Origin: JACVRW01 sp963808775
GTDB lineage: Bacteria; Actinomycetota; Thermoleophilia; Solirubrobacterales; Thermoleophilaceae
Assembly (NCBI GenBank): GCA_963808775.1
Contig: CAWEGR010000006.1
Span: forward strand, 36,051-100,050
DNA: 64,000 nt
Direction: 5' to 3'
Shown here: piece after piece, positions 14,803 to 23,734 of the stretch
Layout of the letters: the number at the start of each line of letters is the position of its first letter
How positions within the stretch are numbered: position 1 is the stretch's first letter
Made by a program: the position numbers and the translations under genes
Notes under the pieces: generated by a model
Seen by the model: the letters and a program-made list of their open reading frames with translations, nothing else
Told to the model about the DNA's origin: nothing
Database searches by the model: none

Positions 14803-17124
14803 ATGAGCCGTAGGTCTCGTCGTCTTCGCCTGCCCGCGATCGTTGCGATCGCCCTCCTGTTCGTCCTCGGCGCGGCCTCGCAGGCCGCCGCCCAGAACGT
14901 CGAGAGCAGGATCGACGCGCTGCTCGAGCAGATGACCCTGCAGGAGAAGCTGAACCAGCTCACCCTGCTCTCGGACGGGCAGATGAAGGAGAACCCGGCC
15001 GAGGCCCGCAAGCCCGTCGGCGCGGTCTTCTCGGAGACCGACCCCGTCTTGATCAACCAGTACCAGCGCGACGCGGTCGAGAACTCGCGGCTCGGGATCC
15101 CGATCCTGTTCGCGTTCGACACGATCCACGGCTTCCGCACGATCTTCCCGATCCCGCTCGCCACCGCGAGCAGCTTCGATCCCTCACTCGCGCGCGCGGA
15201 CCACCGCATCGGCGCCTTCGAGTCCGCCGCCGTCGGCCTGAAGCAGATCTACAGCCCGATGGTCGACGTCTCGCACGAGCCGCGCTGGGGCCGGATCGCC
15301 GAGGCCGCCGGTGAGGATCCCTTCCTCAACGAGGTGATGGCGGTCGAGCGCGTGAAGGGCGCGCAGGGCAACGACTACTCGAATCCGAACAAGGTCGTCA
15401 CGAGCACGAAGCACTACGCCGCCTACGGCCAGCCCGAGGCGGGCCGCGACTACGGCGACACCGACATGTCGCTGAACCGGCTCTGGAACTTCTACCTGCC
15501 GCCGTTCAAGGCCGCGGTCGAGGCCGGCTCGGACACGATCATGTGCTCCTTCAACGCCATCAACGGCGTGCCCGGCTGCGCGAACCGCTACCTCGAGACG
15601 CGCGTGCTGAAGAACCGCTGGGGCTTCGACGGCTTCATCGAGAGCGACTACACGGCGGTCGCCGAGCTGCGCCAGTGCCCGGGCGAGAACCCGGACGGCG
15701 GTCCCTGCGGACACGGCTTCGCCGAGGACGGCCGCGACGCCGCCCGGCTCGCCCTGCTCGCGGGCACCGACTCGGAGATGGTCTCGACGAACTTCCGCGA
15801 CTTCGGCGCCTCGCTCGTGGGGAGCGGCGACGTCCCGCTGCGGCGGATCGACGACGCCGTGCGCCGCATCCTGCGCATCAAGTTCCGCGCCGGCCTGTTC
15901 GAGAACCCCTACGTCGACGTGGCCGCCGCTCCGGGCAAGATGCTGCTGCCGCAGCACCGCGCCGAGGCGCGCCGCGCGGCCTCGCGCTCGATGGTGCTGC
16001 TGAAGAACGACGGCCCGGTGCTGCCGCTCGACCCGAGCAAGTCGACGGCGATCATCGGCCCGCTCGGCGACGACAGGCACGACATGCTCGGCCCGTGGTG
16101 GGGCCGCGGCGACGACAACGACGTCGTCTCCATGTTCGAGGGCATGAAGGCGCGCAACCCGAACACCACGTACACGCCGGGCTGCACCCTCTCGAACAAC
16201 GAGCTCTACGACCCCGAGAACGAGTGCGGCAACGACAGCGGCTTCGCGGCCGCGGTCCAGGCCGCGCAGGCAGCCGACCAGGTGATCCTCGCGCTCGGCG
16301 AGACGCGCGAGATGAGCGGCGAGGCCGAGTCGCGCTCGATGCTCGACCTGCCCGGAATGCAGGAGGAGCTGATCGAGGCGATCAAGGAGGGCCTCGAGGG
16401 CACCGGCAAGCCGTTCGCGGTCGTGCTCTTCAACGGCCGCCCGCTCGCGCTCGAGGAGGTCCGCGCGAACTCACCGGCGATCCTCGAGGCGTGGTTCCCG
16501 GGCGTCGAGGCGGGCAACGCGCTCGCCGACGTGATCTACGGCGACGTGAACCCCGGCGGCAAGCTGCCGGTCAGCTTCCCGGTCAACGTCGGCCAGGTGC
16601 CGATCTTCTACAACCACAGGCGCACGGGCCGGCCCTGCGACATCGGCTCGAAGTACAACAACAGGCACCGCGACATCCTCAGCTGCCTGCCCCTGTACGA
16701 GTTCGGCTACGGCCTCAGCTACACCACGTTCCAGGTGGCCGGGACGCGCATCAACCGGCCGACGCTGAACGCCACGGGCGAAGGCCGCATCCGCGTGCGC
16801 GCGGAGGTCACGAACACCGGCGACCGGACGGGCGACGAGGTGGCGCAGCTCTACATCCACGACCCGGTGGCGAGCATCACGCAGCCGGTCAGGCGGCTGC
16901 GCGGGTTCGAGCGCGTGACGCTCGCGCCGGACGAGACGAGGACGGTCACGTTCTGGCTCGATCGCGACGACGTCGGCTTCTACGACAACCGCGGCCGCTT
17001 CGTGGTCGAGAACGGCCGGATCCACGTCTGGGTCGGCAACAGCTCGGGCGTCACGGCGGGCCGCCAGATCTTCACGGTCACGGGCGGGTCCTCGACGGCG
17101 GCGAACAGGCGCCGAGCCCGCTAG
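14803..17124 (+). CDS. bglX: Secreted GH3 beta-glucosidase
   Basis: 773 aa. Signal peptide residues 1-29 (LPAIVAIALLFVLGAASQAAAQ). The glycoside hydrolase family 3 barrel contains FAFDTIHGFRTIFPIPLATASSFDP, TSTKHYAAYGQPEAGRDY and the nucleophile motif GFIESDYTAV with Asp282 in the position of the catalytic aspartate. The second GH3 domain carries GETREMSGEAESRSMLDLPG, probably with the acid/base glutamate, and the C-terminus is a fibronectin III-like domain (PLYEFGYGLSYTTF ... VARLRGFERVTLAPDE-type end). It hydrolyses terminal beta-glucosides outside the cell. ATG at 14803 gives the signal peptide. Its TAG shares a CTAG with the stop of the convergent LuxR-type gene. Confidence 0.93.
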   Translation: MSRRSRRLRLPAIVAIALLFVLGAASQAAAQNVESRIDALLEQMTLQEKLNQLTLLSDGQMKENPAEARKPVGAVFSETDPVLINQYQRDAVENSRLGIPILFAFDTIHGFRTIFPIPLATASSFDPSLARADHRIGAFESAAVGLKQIYSPMVDVSHEPRWGRIAEAAGEDPFLNEVMAVERVKGAQGNDYSNPNKVVTSTKHYAAYGQPEAGRDYGDTDMSLNRLWNFYLPPFKAAVEAGSDTIMCSFNAINGVPGCANRYLETRVLKNRWGFDGFIESDYTAVAELRQCPGENPDGGPCGHGFAEDGRDAARLALLAGTDSEMVSTNFRDFGASLVGSGDVPLRRIDDAVRRILRIKFRAGLFENPYVDVAAAPGKMLLPQHRAEARRAASRSMVLLKNDGPVLPLDPSKSTAIIGPLGDDRHDMLGPWWGRGDDNDVVSMFEGMKARNPNTTYTPGCTLSNNELYDPENECGNDSGFAAAVQAAQAADQVILALGETREMSGEAESRSMLDLPGMQEELIEAIKEGLEGTGKPFAVVLFNGRPLALEEVRANSPAILEAWFPGVEAGNALADVIYGDVNPGGKLPVSFPVNVGQVPIFYNHRRTGRPCDIGSKYNNRHRDILSCLPLYEFGYGLSYTTFQVAGTRINRPTLNATGEGRIRVRAEVTNTGDRTGDEVAQLYIHDPVASITQPVRRLRGFERVTLAPDETRTVTFWLDRDDVGFYDNRGRFVVENGRIHVWVGNSSGVTAGRQIFTVTGGSSTAANRRRAR

Positions 17125-20003
17125 CCGGCGTCGTCGGCGCGCTGGCGCTCGATCACGCGCGCCACCTCGACGCGCGACGAGACGCCGAGCTTGTGGAAGG
17201 CATTGCGGATGTGTGACTCCACGGTCTTCTTGCTGAGGAACAACCGCGCCGCGATCTCCCCGTTCGTGAGACGGTCGGTGACGAGCTCCGCGATCTCGCG
17301 CTCGCGCCCCGTGAGCGAGGCCACGCCCGCCGCGTCCGGCGTGGCCGGTCCTCGCACCTCGTAGCGCGCCCCGAGCCGGCGCAGCTCGCGCCGCGCCTCG
17401 TCGCGCATGCGCAGGCTTCCGGAGTCGCTCAGCGCCCCATCGGCCTCACGCAGCTCGGTGATCGCGCGATCGCGTTCTCCGTTCGCCGACAGCGCCCGCC
17501 CGAGCAGCGTGCGCGAGAAGGCCGCGTGGAGCCCCGCACCGATCGCGTCCGCCGCGGCGATCGACGCCTCGGCGTGCGCCACGGCCGCCGCGGGCTCGCC
17601 GCGGGCGAGCTCGACGGCCGCTCGCGAGCGAGCGGCGAGCGCCGTGGAGAGCCGCAGGTCGGTGCCGGACGCCGCATCCTCCGCCTCCTTTGCCATCCGG
17701 TCGGCGGCCTCGAGGTCGCCGCGCGCCAACTCGACGAAGACCAGGTTCTCCCAGTTGAAGGGACGTTCGATCGGCACCCAGTTCCGCATGCCCGGCCCGC
17801 CGAGCTCCTGCATGAGCGCGGATGCGCGCTCGACGTCGCCGAGCTCGAAGAGGCTCGTCGCGAGCGCCCAGCCGGGTCCGCCTCCCGCCGATGGCATCGT
17901 CCCGCCGACCATGCGGCCGCCCACCTGCGCGCTCTCCTCGGCTGCCGCGATCGACGCGTCGAACTCACCCTGGTAGTAGAGCGCGAACGCGAGCTCGAAC
18001 AGCGCCCAGAAGAGCAGGTGGCGGTTCTCCGACACGCGGGCGATCTCCACCGCGGTATCGCAGATCTCGCGAGCCTCGGTGAGCCGCCCCTGCATCTCGA
18101 GCGGGTAGGCGCGCAGCAGCATGAGCGGCACGAGCAGCCGCCCCTCCCCGGTCGCCCGCGCGATCGCCACGCCGCGTTCCGCGTGCGCGTGCGCATCGTC
18201 GTAGTGCTCGAGGTAGTTCTCGGCCCAGCCGAGGTAGTAGAGCGTCTCGAGGCGCGGAGCGAGCTCGTCGTCGTCGACGCGCTCGAGCGCGGCCACGGCC
18301 TCCGCGTGGTGCCTGCGGGCGTCGTCGATCAGCATCGACGCGGCCTCGCCCAGTGAGAGCGCGGCTGCGACCATCGCCACCAGGCCGCTGTCCTCGAGCG
18401 TGCGGGCGGTCTCGAGAGCGGCGGAGCCCATCTCGACGCAGCGCTCGAAGTCGTTGACGTAGAGGGCGTCGACCGCGAGCTCCACCCGGAGGGCCACCGC
18501 CTCGGCGGTGCCGCGATCCGGCAGCTCCTCCCAAGCCTGTGAGAGCCGCTTGCGCGCCTCGTCGTGCCGGCCCTGCCAGTGCTCGACCGCGGCGCAGCGC
18601 GCCACGAGCTCGACCCGCCGCGCGACCGCGTCGGCCGGCAGACGCGCCGCGGCCTCGAGCAGAGCGGTGCGGCAGGCGTCGAGCCGGCCGAGGGAGCGCA
18701 GGGCCGAGGCGAGCTCCACCCGCACGTCGACCTCACGCTCGGCGTCGTCGTTCGGGAGCAGGCGAAGCGCGGCGTCGAACCAGCGGGCCGCGACCGCGGG
18801 CGCGCGCGCCGATGCGGACCGGCCCGCCTCGAGCAGGAGGGCCACGGCCGTCTCGTCCCCCTGGCGCGCGGACTGCTCGACGTGGATGGCGCGCTCGCCG
18901 GCCCCGGCGCCCTGCTCGGCCAGCGCATGCGCCGCGCGCTCGTGCGCCGCAAGGCGCCAGCCGCCCGGCGTGGACTCGTAGACGCCCTCCCGCACGAGCG
19001 GATGGCGAAAGCGAAAGCGGCGCGGGACGCTCGTCGGGCGGACGACGTCTCGCTCGAGCAGATCGTCGAGAGCCCCGAGGGCCTCATCGTCGCCCATGCC
19101 GGCGATCGTCGCCGCGAGGTCGGGCTCGAACGGCTCGCCGGCCACCGCCGCGGCGCCGGCAAAGACACGGACGTCGTCCGGGAGCAGCGCGACCTCGGCC
19201 GCCAGCGACGCGGCGACCACCGGCGGCACGCCCAGGTCGGCCACGTTCCCGTCCGCCTGCCCGCCTGATCCGGTGCGGCCGAGCTGCTCGAGGTAGAAGG
19301 GATTGCCGCCGGTGTGGCCGTACAGCTCGGCGACCGCGCCGGAACCGAGCCGGAGCAGAGCTCCGGCCTCGGCCTCGCTCAGGGGCTGGGGCTCGAGGCG
19401 GGTGACGGACGCGCCGGCGAGGGCCGTGGAGAGCCGGCGCGCCTCGCCGCCGGGACGCATGCCGAGGGCGACAAGGACGGGGGCGTGCGGACCGCGGATC
19501 ACGAGGGAGGGCACGAGTTCGAGCGACGCGGCATCAGCCCACTGGAGATCGTCGAGCACAAGCACGAGCGGCTTCGTCTCGGCCAGCAGCGCGAGCAGCG
19601 TGGTCATGGCGCGATGTGCCCTGTAGCGCTCGTCGGGGAGCACTCCGACCCCTGCGCGCTCACCCGCGAGCGACGGGAGAATCCTGCCGAGCTCGCGCTC
19701 GAGGTCGGCGCTCCAGCCGTCGCGCGAACGCAGGTCCTGGGAGGCGACATAGGCGTCGAGAGCGTCGACGAAGACGCTGAACGGGATGTCCCGCTCGAAC
19801 TCGGACGCGACGCCGGAGAGCACGATGTGCCCCCGCTCCTCCGCGCGTTCGCGCAGCTCGGCGAGCAGGCGCGTCTTACCGATTCCCGGCTCTCCCACGA
19901 TGCTCACGCATCCGGGCGCGCCGCCATCGGCCGCCTCGAGGAGCCCCTCGAGCTCGGCGACCTCGGTCTCCCGTCCGACCAGCGGCCGCGCGGCAGCGCT
20001 CAT
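17121..20003 (-). CDS. LuxR-type transcriptional regulator with AAA/STAND ATPase (LAL-like)
   Basis: 960 aa from ATG 20003 (an in-frame ATG 18 bases upstream at 20021 is the alternative). The N-terminal ATPase has the P-loop SIVGEPGIGKTRLLAELRE and Walker B VLVLDDLQWADAASLELV. A long helical TPR-like region with many Ala/Glu-rich repeats fills the middle. The C-terminus is a LuxR helix-turn-helix: LTGREREIAELVTDRLTNGEIAARLFLSKKTVESHIRNAFHKLGVSSR. This is the layout of MalT/LAL regulators, which oligomerise on ATP and an inducer. It may respond to sugars and control the adjacent GH3 gene (inference from position only). The upstream membrane-protein gene may be co-transcribed. Confidence 0.9.
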   Translation of the reverse strand: MSAAARPLVGRETEVAELEGLLEAADGGAPGCVSIVGEPGIGKTRLLAELRERAEERGHIVLSGVASEFERDIPFSVFVDALDAYVASQDLRSRDGWSADLERELGRILPSLAGERAGVGVLPDERYRAHRAMTTLLALLAETKPLVLVLDDLQWADAASLELVPSLVIRGPHAPVLVALGMRPGGEARRLSTALAGASVTRLEPQPLSEAEAGALLRLGSGAVAELYGHTGGNPFYLEQLGRTGSGGQADGNVADLGVPPVVAASLAAEVALLPDDVRVFAGAAAVAGEPFEPDLAATIAGMGDDEALGALDDLLERDVVRPTSVPRRFRFRHPLVREGVYESTPGGWRLAAHERAAHALAEQGAGAGERAIHVEQSARQGDETAVALLLEAGRSASARAPAVAARWFDAALRLLPNDDAEREVDVRVELASALRSLGRLDACRTALLEAAARLPADAVARRVELVARCAAVEHWQGRHDEARKRLSQAWEELPDRGTAEAVALRVELAVDALYVNDFERCVEMGSAALETARTLEDSGLVAMVAAALSLGEAASMLIDDARRHHAEAVAALERVDDDELAPRLETLYYLGWAENYLEHYDDAHAHAERGVAIARATGEGRLLVPLMLLRAYPLEMQGRLTEAREICDTAVEIARVSENRHLLFWALFELAFALYYQGEFDASIAAAEESAQVGGRMVGGTMPSAGGGPGWALATSLFELGDVERASALMQELGGPGMRNWVPIERPFNWENLVFVELARGDLEAADRMAKEAEDAASGTDLRLSTALAARSRAAVELARGEPAAAVAHAEASIAAADAIGAGLHAAFSRTLLGRALSANGERDRAITELREADGALSDSGSLRMRDEARRELRRLGARYEVRGPATPDAAGVASLTGREREIAELVTDRLTNGEIAARLFLSKKTVESHIRNAFHKLGVSSRVEVARVIERQRADDAG

Positions 20004-20057
20004 CCCCACGTTGGCGAGCATAGCCCTGAACCGGGGTACGCACGCGAGCTCCACCAC

Positions 20058-20098
20058 CCTGAGCGGGACCCGAGACCCTGGGCCAGGCCGCGCTCAGG
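20058..20098 (-). terminator. Inverted repeat after the DUF6220-like gene
   Basis: CCTGAGCG ... CGCTCAGG separated by 25 bases rich in CCC/GGG that can extend the stem. The right arm contains the stop region (TGA at 20094-20096) of the minus-strand membrane gene. It may attenuate read-through into the LuxR-type gene. Confidence 0.4.
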
Positions 20099-20525
20099 CC
20101 GGGCCCGGGGAGTCCTCGACCTCGCGGTGGCGCTCGATCGTGCGCGCCACGTCGACTCGGGAGGAAGAGACGCGCCGCCAGAGGATCAGCGCGGCGAGCG
20201 CCAGCACGAACATGGCGAAGAGCGGATGCAGCCCGCCCACCCAGCGCTCCGCCTCGGCGAGGTTGAGCTGCGCCGTGCCGAGCACCGCCATCGCGAGCGC
20301 CAGCAGGATGTCGGTCCGCGGCAGCCAGGCGATCAGGGCCACCACGAACAGCAGGACCTCGAACCCATGCACGGCGAAGCCGACGGACTTGTGGGCGTCG
20401 AGAGCGTCGGCGCCCGCCCCGAAGATGTAGGCGCCGATCAGATAGACCTGCACGAATACCCCGACGATGATCAGCGCGGCCAGGGCGAGGTGCACCCAGG
20501 CCGCTCCGCTGCGAATGGCGCGCAT
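20094..20525 (-). CDS. Four-helix membrane protein, DUF6220-like
   Basis: 143 aa from ATG 20525. Four hydrophobic helices: WVHLALAALIIVGVFVQVYLIGAYIF, VGFAVHGFEVLLFVVALIAWL, ILLALAMAVLGTAQLNL and LHPLFAMFVLALAALILW. The pattern of a conserved His in helix 2 (FAVHGFE) and GLHPLFA in loop/helix 4 is like DUF6220 proteins of actinobacteria, which might bind haem or a metal, though nothing is proven. The cytoplasmic tail is charged. Divergent from the cyclase gene with only 42 bases between, and upstream of the LuxR-type regulator gene on the same strand. Confidence 0.75.
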   Translation of the reverse strand: MRAIRSGAAWVHLALAALIIVGVFVQVYLIGAYIFGAGADALDAHKSVGFAVHGFEVLLFVVALIAWLPRTDILLALAMAVLGTAQLNLAEAERWVGGLHPLFAMFVLALAALILWRRVSSSRVDVARTIERHREVEDSPGPA

Positions 20526-20567
20526 GACCGCGATGCTATGCCCGGGCCCGGTTGCGATCATGGTGGC

Positions 20568-21386
20568 GTGCCTCCCCTCCGCGCCAAGGAACGCGCGCAG
20601 CTTCCCGACAGCGCCTTCGCCTACGTCGACTCGAAGGGCAAGCGCCGGCTGCCGATCCACGACGCCTCCCACGTCCGCAACGCGCTCGCGCGCTTCGGCC
20701 AGGTCGCGTTCGAGGACGAGGCGGCGCGCGACCGGGCGCGAACGAAGCTGCTCCGGGCGGCGCAGCGGCACGGGATCATGCCGCTCGGCTTCATCAGCTC
20801 CCAGCTCGACCCGCAGCGCCGCCTCCCACGCGGCCAGGTCACCTTTCTGCTCACCGACATCGAGGGCTCGACCGAGCTGCTGGCCCGGCTCGAGAGCGGC
20901 TACGCGGCCGTCCTCAAGGAGGTGCGCCGCCGTGTGCGCGGCGCGATCCAGGGGGCGGGTGGCCATGTGGTCTCGGCCCGCGGCGACGACACGGTGGCGG
21001 CCTTCGCGGAGGCGCCCGGCGCCGTGCGCGCGGCGCTCGCGACGCAGCGCGCGATGCGCGAGGAGATCGCCGGCGAGCGGGTCCGGCTCCGCATCGGCCT
21101 CCACCACGGGCGGCCCGCGCTGACGGACGACGGATACGTCGGCCTCTCGGTGCACGCCGCGGCGCGCCTCTGCTTCGCCGCGCACGGCGACCAGACGATC
21201 CTGTCCGCGGCGGTCGAGCGCGCGCTGCACGGAGATCTCGACCCCGGCGTGACGCTCGAGCGGCTCGGAGCGTGGCGCTTCCGCGGGCTGCCGGAGCCGA
21301 TCGAGGTGCTCCAGGCGGGCGCCGCCGGCCTGGCGGGAGACTTCCCCGCCCTGCGCGGCGCCGAGCCTGTAGCGTCGCCGGCATGA
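20568..21386 (+). CDS. Class III adenylate/guanylate cyclase-domain protein
   Basis: 272 aa from GTG 20568. The N-terminal about 75 residues (LPDSAFAYVDSKGKRRLPIHDASHVRNALARFGQVAFEDE...) are a small domain often found before signalling modules in this group. The cyclase homology domain follows: VTFLLTDIEGSTELLARLE (first metal Asp), ARGDDTVAAFAEAPGAVRAAL (second metal Asp) and YVGLSVHAAARLCFAAHGDQTILS. The transition-state Asn of classical cyclases is replaced by His (VHAAARL), a variant common in actinobacterial cyclase-like proteins, so activity is uncertain and a purely binding role is possible. Its stop overlaps the start of the methyltransferase gene (ATGA at 21383-21386). Confidence 0.85.
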   Translation: MPPLRAKERAQLPDSAFAYVDSKGKRRLPIHDASHVRNALARFGQVAFEDEAARDRARTKLLRAAQRHGIMPLGFISSQLDPQRRLPRGQVTFLLTDIEGSTELLARLESGYAAVLKEVRRRVRGAIQGAGGHVVSARGDDTVAAFAEAPGAVRAALATQRAMREEIAGERVRLRIGLHHGRPALTDDGYVGLSVHAAARLCFAAHGDQTILSAAVERALHGDLDPGVTLERLGAWRFRGLPEPIEVLQAGAAGLAGDFPALRGAEPVASPA

Positions 21387-22001
21387 GCCTCTACACGGAA
21401 CGTGTTCTACCGAGGATCGTCGACAGGCTCTGCGCGCTTGACCCGGCCCCCGAGCTGCGCGCACGTGTCTGCGAGGGCCTCGCGGGCGATGTCGTCGAGA
21501 TCGGCTTCGGCTCCGGCCTCAACCTCCCGTTCTATCCGACGGAGATCTCGAAGGTCTCGGCGGTGGAGCCCGCGGAGCTCGGCTGGAAGCTCGCCGCGGC
21601 GCGCCTCGGAGCGACCTCGATCCCGGTCGAGCGCGCGGGCCTCGACGGCCAGTCGCTGCCCTTCGCCGACGACAGCTTCGACGCCGCGATCTCGACCTGG
21701 ACCATGTGCACGATCCCGGACATCGACGCCGCCCTGCGCGAGCTGCGCCGCGTGCTGAAGCCGGGCGGCGAGCTCCACTTCGTCGAGCACGGGCTGGCGC
21801 CCGACGAGAAGGTCCAGCGCTGGCAGCATCGCCTCAATCCGCTCCAGAAGCGCCTGTTCGGCGGCTGTCACCTGACACAGGCAGGTTCCGGACCTTCTGC
21901 GCTCGGCCGGCTTCGAGATCCGGGAGCTCGACCAGTTCTACGAGGAGGGCACGCCGAAGCTCCTCGGCGCCCAGTCGCTCGGCGTCGCCGTCTCGCCCTA
22001 G
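21383..22001 (+). CDS. Class I SAM-dependent methyltransferase (frameshifted)
   Basis: About 205 aa. Motif I VVEIGFGSGLNLPFYP, then VSAVEPAELGWKLA, the post-I region and FDAAISTWTMCTIPDIDAALRELRRVLKPGGELHFVEHG identify a Rossmann-type methyltransferase of the UbiE/methyltransferase-11 group. Near 21880 one extra base shifts the frame; the correct C-terminus (LLRSAGFEIRELDQFYEEGTPKLLGAQSLGVAVSP) follows in the other frame to the TAG at 21999-22001. The substrate is unknown. It is translationally coupled to the cyclase-like gene and ends on a CTAG shared with the convergent peroxidase gene. Confidence 0.85.
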
Positions 22002-23438
22002 CCCGCCCCGCGGGCGACCTCGATCAGATCGGCCATCGTGAAGTCGCCGTCCTTGCCGAGCGTCGGGCGCCACGCGGGCTTGCGCGCGAGGTACGAGGTC
22101 GGATCCGATTCGAGCAGGCCCACGAGCACCTCGGCCACGATCCGGCCGCCGATGTCACCGAGTCGCGTGCCGGGACGGACGGGCCGGTCCGGCAGCTCGT
22201 CATCCGTCACGCGAACCGTCTCGGCGAGGAGGTAGTACCAGAGCGGCGTGTCGCGCAGGAGGCTCCGGCGGGCGCTCTCCGGAAGGTCGTCGAGCTGAAG
22301 CTCGTCCGCCTCGAGCTCCGCCACCTCCATCCGCTTGGCGAGCGCCTGCCCCGAGGGCAGGCGCAGCTTTCTCCCGCGCTCCAGGTTGAGCTGCGCCAGC
22401 ACGCCGCGCTCGTCGGGAAGCGCGAACAGCGGCGGACTCAGCGAGGTGTCGATGTTGAGGCTGTGCTGGATCTGGCACGACCCGCCCGTGTCGAGCCTGA
22501 AGAAGCGCTCCCAGTCGACGACGACCTCGGCCTCGAGCGGGCGCTCGCCGCGCAGATCGGTGAACAGATCGAGAGGCTCGCGCACGGCGCGCTCACCCGG
22601 CTTCGGGCACCGGACCCTGTAGTCGCGCCGCACCATGCTGTGCCCGAAGCGGAAGGCCGCGACCGAGAACTCGACGGGCATGTACGCGTCATCGGGCCGC
22701 TTGAACCAGCGGATGTTCACCTCCGGCTCGCCCCCGGCCGCCGCCGCGGGCGTCGAGCACGCGGTGGGCCATCCTCCTCCCCGCCACCGTCTCGAGGAAG
22801 TCGTGCACCACGAGCCACTGGTAGTGCCAGCGCACGATCCGGCGTGCCTTCGAGAGCACCTCCTCCTCGTCGCAGCCGTCGGCGAGCAGCCGGTCCACCA
22901 CGGCGTTGTGGAAGCGCAGGAACAGCAGGTGCACCTGCGCCACCAGCGCGTTCTCGTCGTTGCGAGCGTCCGCGACGAGCGCCCGGCCCTGGGAGTTGCG
23001 CGGGAGATCCTCGTGTCCGTCCGCGTGCCGGTCGATCAGCAGGAAGGCGCCGCGCGGCTTGCGCTCCCTGTCGTAGAGAAACGGATGGACCCTGGGTCCC
23101 GATCCGTACACGGAGTCGAGGTCGAGACGCGGTGTGCGGAAGTTCCGGACGGCGCGGGGATCGATCTCGCGGCCGGTGCTCGACGTGGGATCGAACGTGA
23201 TGTCGTGATCGATGAACTGGCCGAGGTAGGTGTACCCGGCCGAGATGCGCATGTTCGAATCCGACTGCCCCGCGCGTGCCCGCATCGCCGCGACGAGCGC
23301 TTCGATGGCCGCGGGCCCGGCGGTCTCCTCGGCCGGCCGGAACATGCGCCCGAAGCGGCCGGCGAGCTCCTCCTCACCCTCGACGTCGAGCCCGCGCGGG
23401 ACGCCGGCGCCGTGCCCCGGTGATCGAGGATCCGGCAC
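21998..23438 (-). CDS. Animal-type haem peroxidase (frameshifted)
   Basis: About 479 aa from GTG 23438. The peroxinectin/myeloperoxidase superfamily signature is visible: YTYLGQFIDHDITFDPTS with the distal His78 and calcium-site residues, FLLIDRHADGHEDL..., LFLRFHNAVVDRL, RRIVRWHYQWLVVHDFL, and, after a one-base shift near 22735, YMPVEFSVAAFRFGHSMVRRDYR with the proximal His. It has no signal peptide, so it is probably cytoplasmic or exported otherwise. The family oxidises halides, phenols or lipids with peroxide. It is the third gene of a tightly coupled set with the BTAD-cyclase regulator and a 98-aa protein. Bacterial members of this family are sparse. Confidence 0.88.
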
Positions 23439-23734
23439 TAGCGGATCATCACGGGCTCGGTCCAGATCGCCGTCATGAAGGGCTCGGTCCGAATCTCGAT
23501 TCCGACGGCCACGGCCGCGCCGCGCTTGAAGCCCTTCGCGGGCAGCGGCAGCTCCCAGATGTTCGAGACCTCGAGGATCGTGCCGTCCACGAAGTCGGGA
23601 CGATCGTCCGCGGCCTCGCCCTCCTGGGCGAGGTAGATCCGGATCTCCAGGGGCGGATCGTCCGGATCCGATACGCCGTGGACGTTCAGAACATCGCCGT
23701 CAAGGTCGACCTTCGTGAAGTTCGGCCTGAACAT
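23438..23734 (-). CDS. 98-aa protein of unknown function coupled to haem peroxidase
   Basis: ATG 23734 is preceded by AAGGAGGTGGGTG, a strong ribosome-binding site. The protein is acidic and looks beta-rich (VDLDGDVLNVHGVSDPDDPPLEIRIYLAQ ... IWELPLPAKGFKRGAAVAVGIEIRTEPFMTAIWTEPVMIR) with alternating hydrophobic residues as in a small beta sandwich. It has no membrane segment or Cys. No family recognised. Its start overlaps the regulator stop (TGATG) and its own TAG overlaps the peroxidase GTG by one base (TAGTG), so it is very likely made in proportion with the peroxidase; a substrate-delivery, assembly or inhibitor role is possible (inference). Confidence 0.8.
   Translation of the reverse strand: MFRPNFTKVDLDGDVLNVHGVSDPDDPPLEIRIYLAQEGEAADDRPDFVDGTILEVSNIWELPLPAKGFKRGAAVAVGIEIRTEPFMTAIWTEPVMIR

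Noticed and set aside
23236..23260. TTCGAATCC stretch resembling a tRNA T-loop
   Set aside because: It is inside the haem peroxidase coding sequence and has no acceptor, D or anticodon stems around it.
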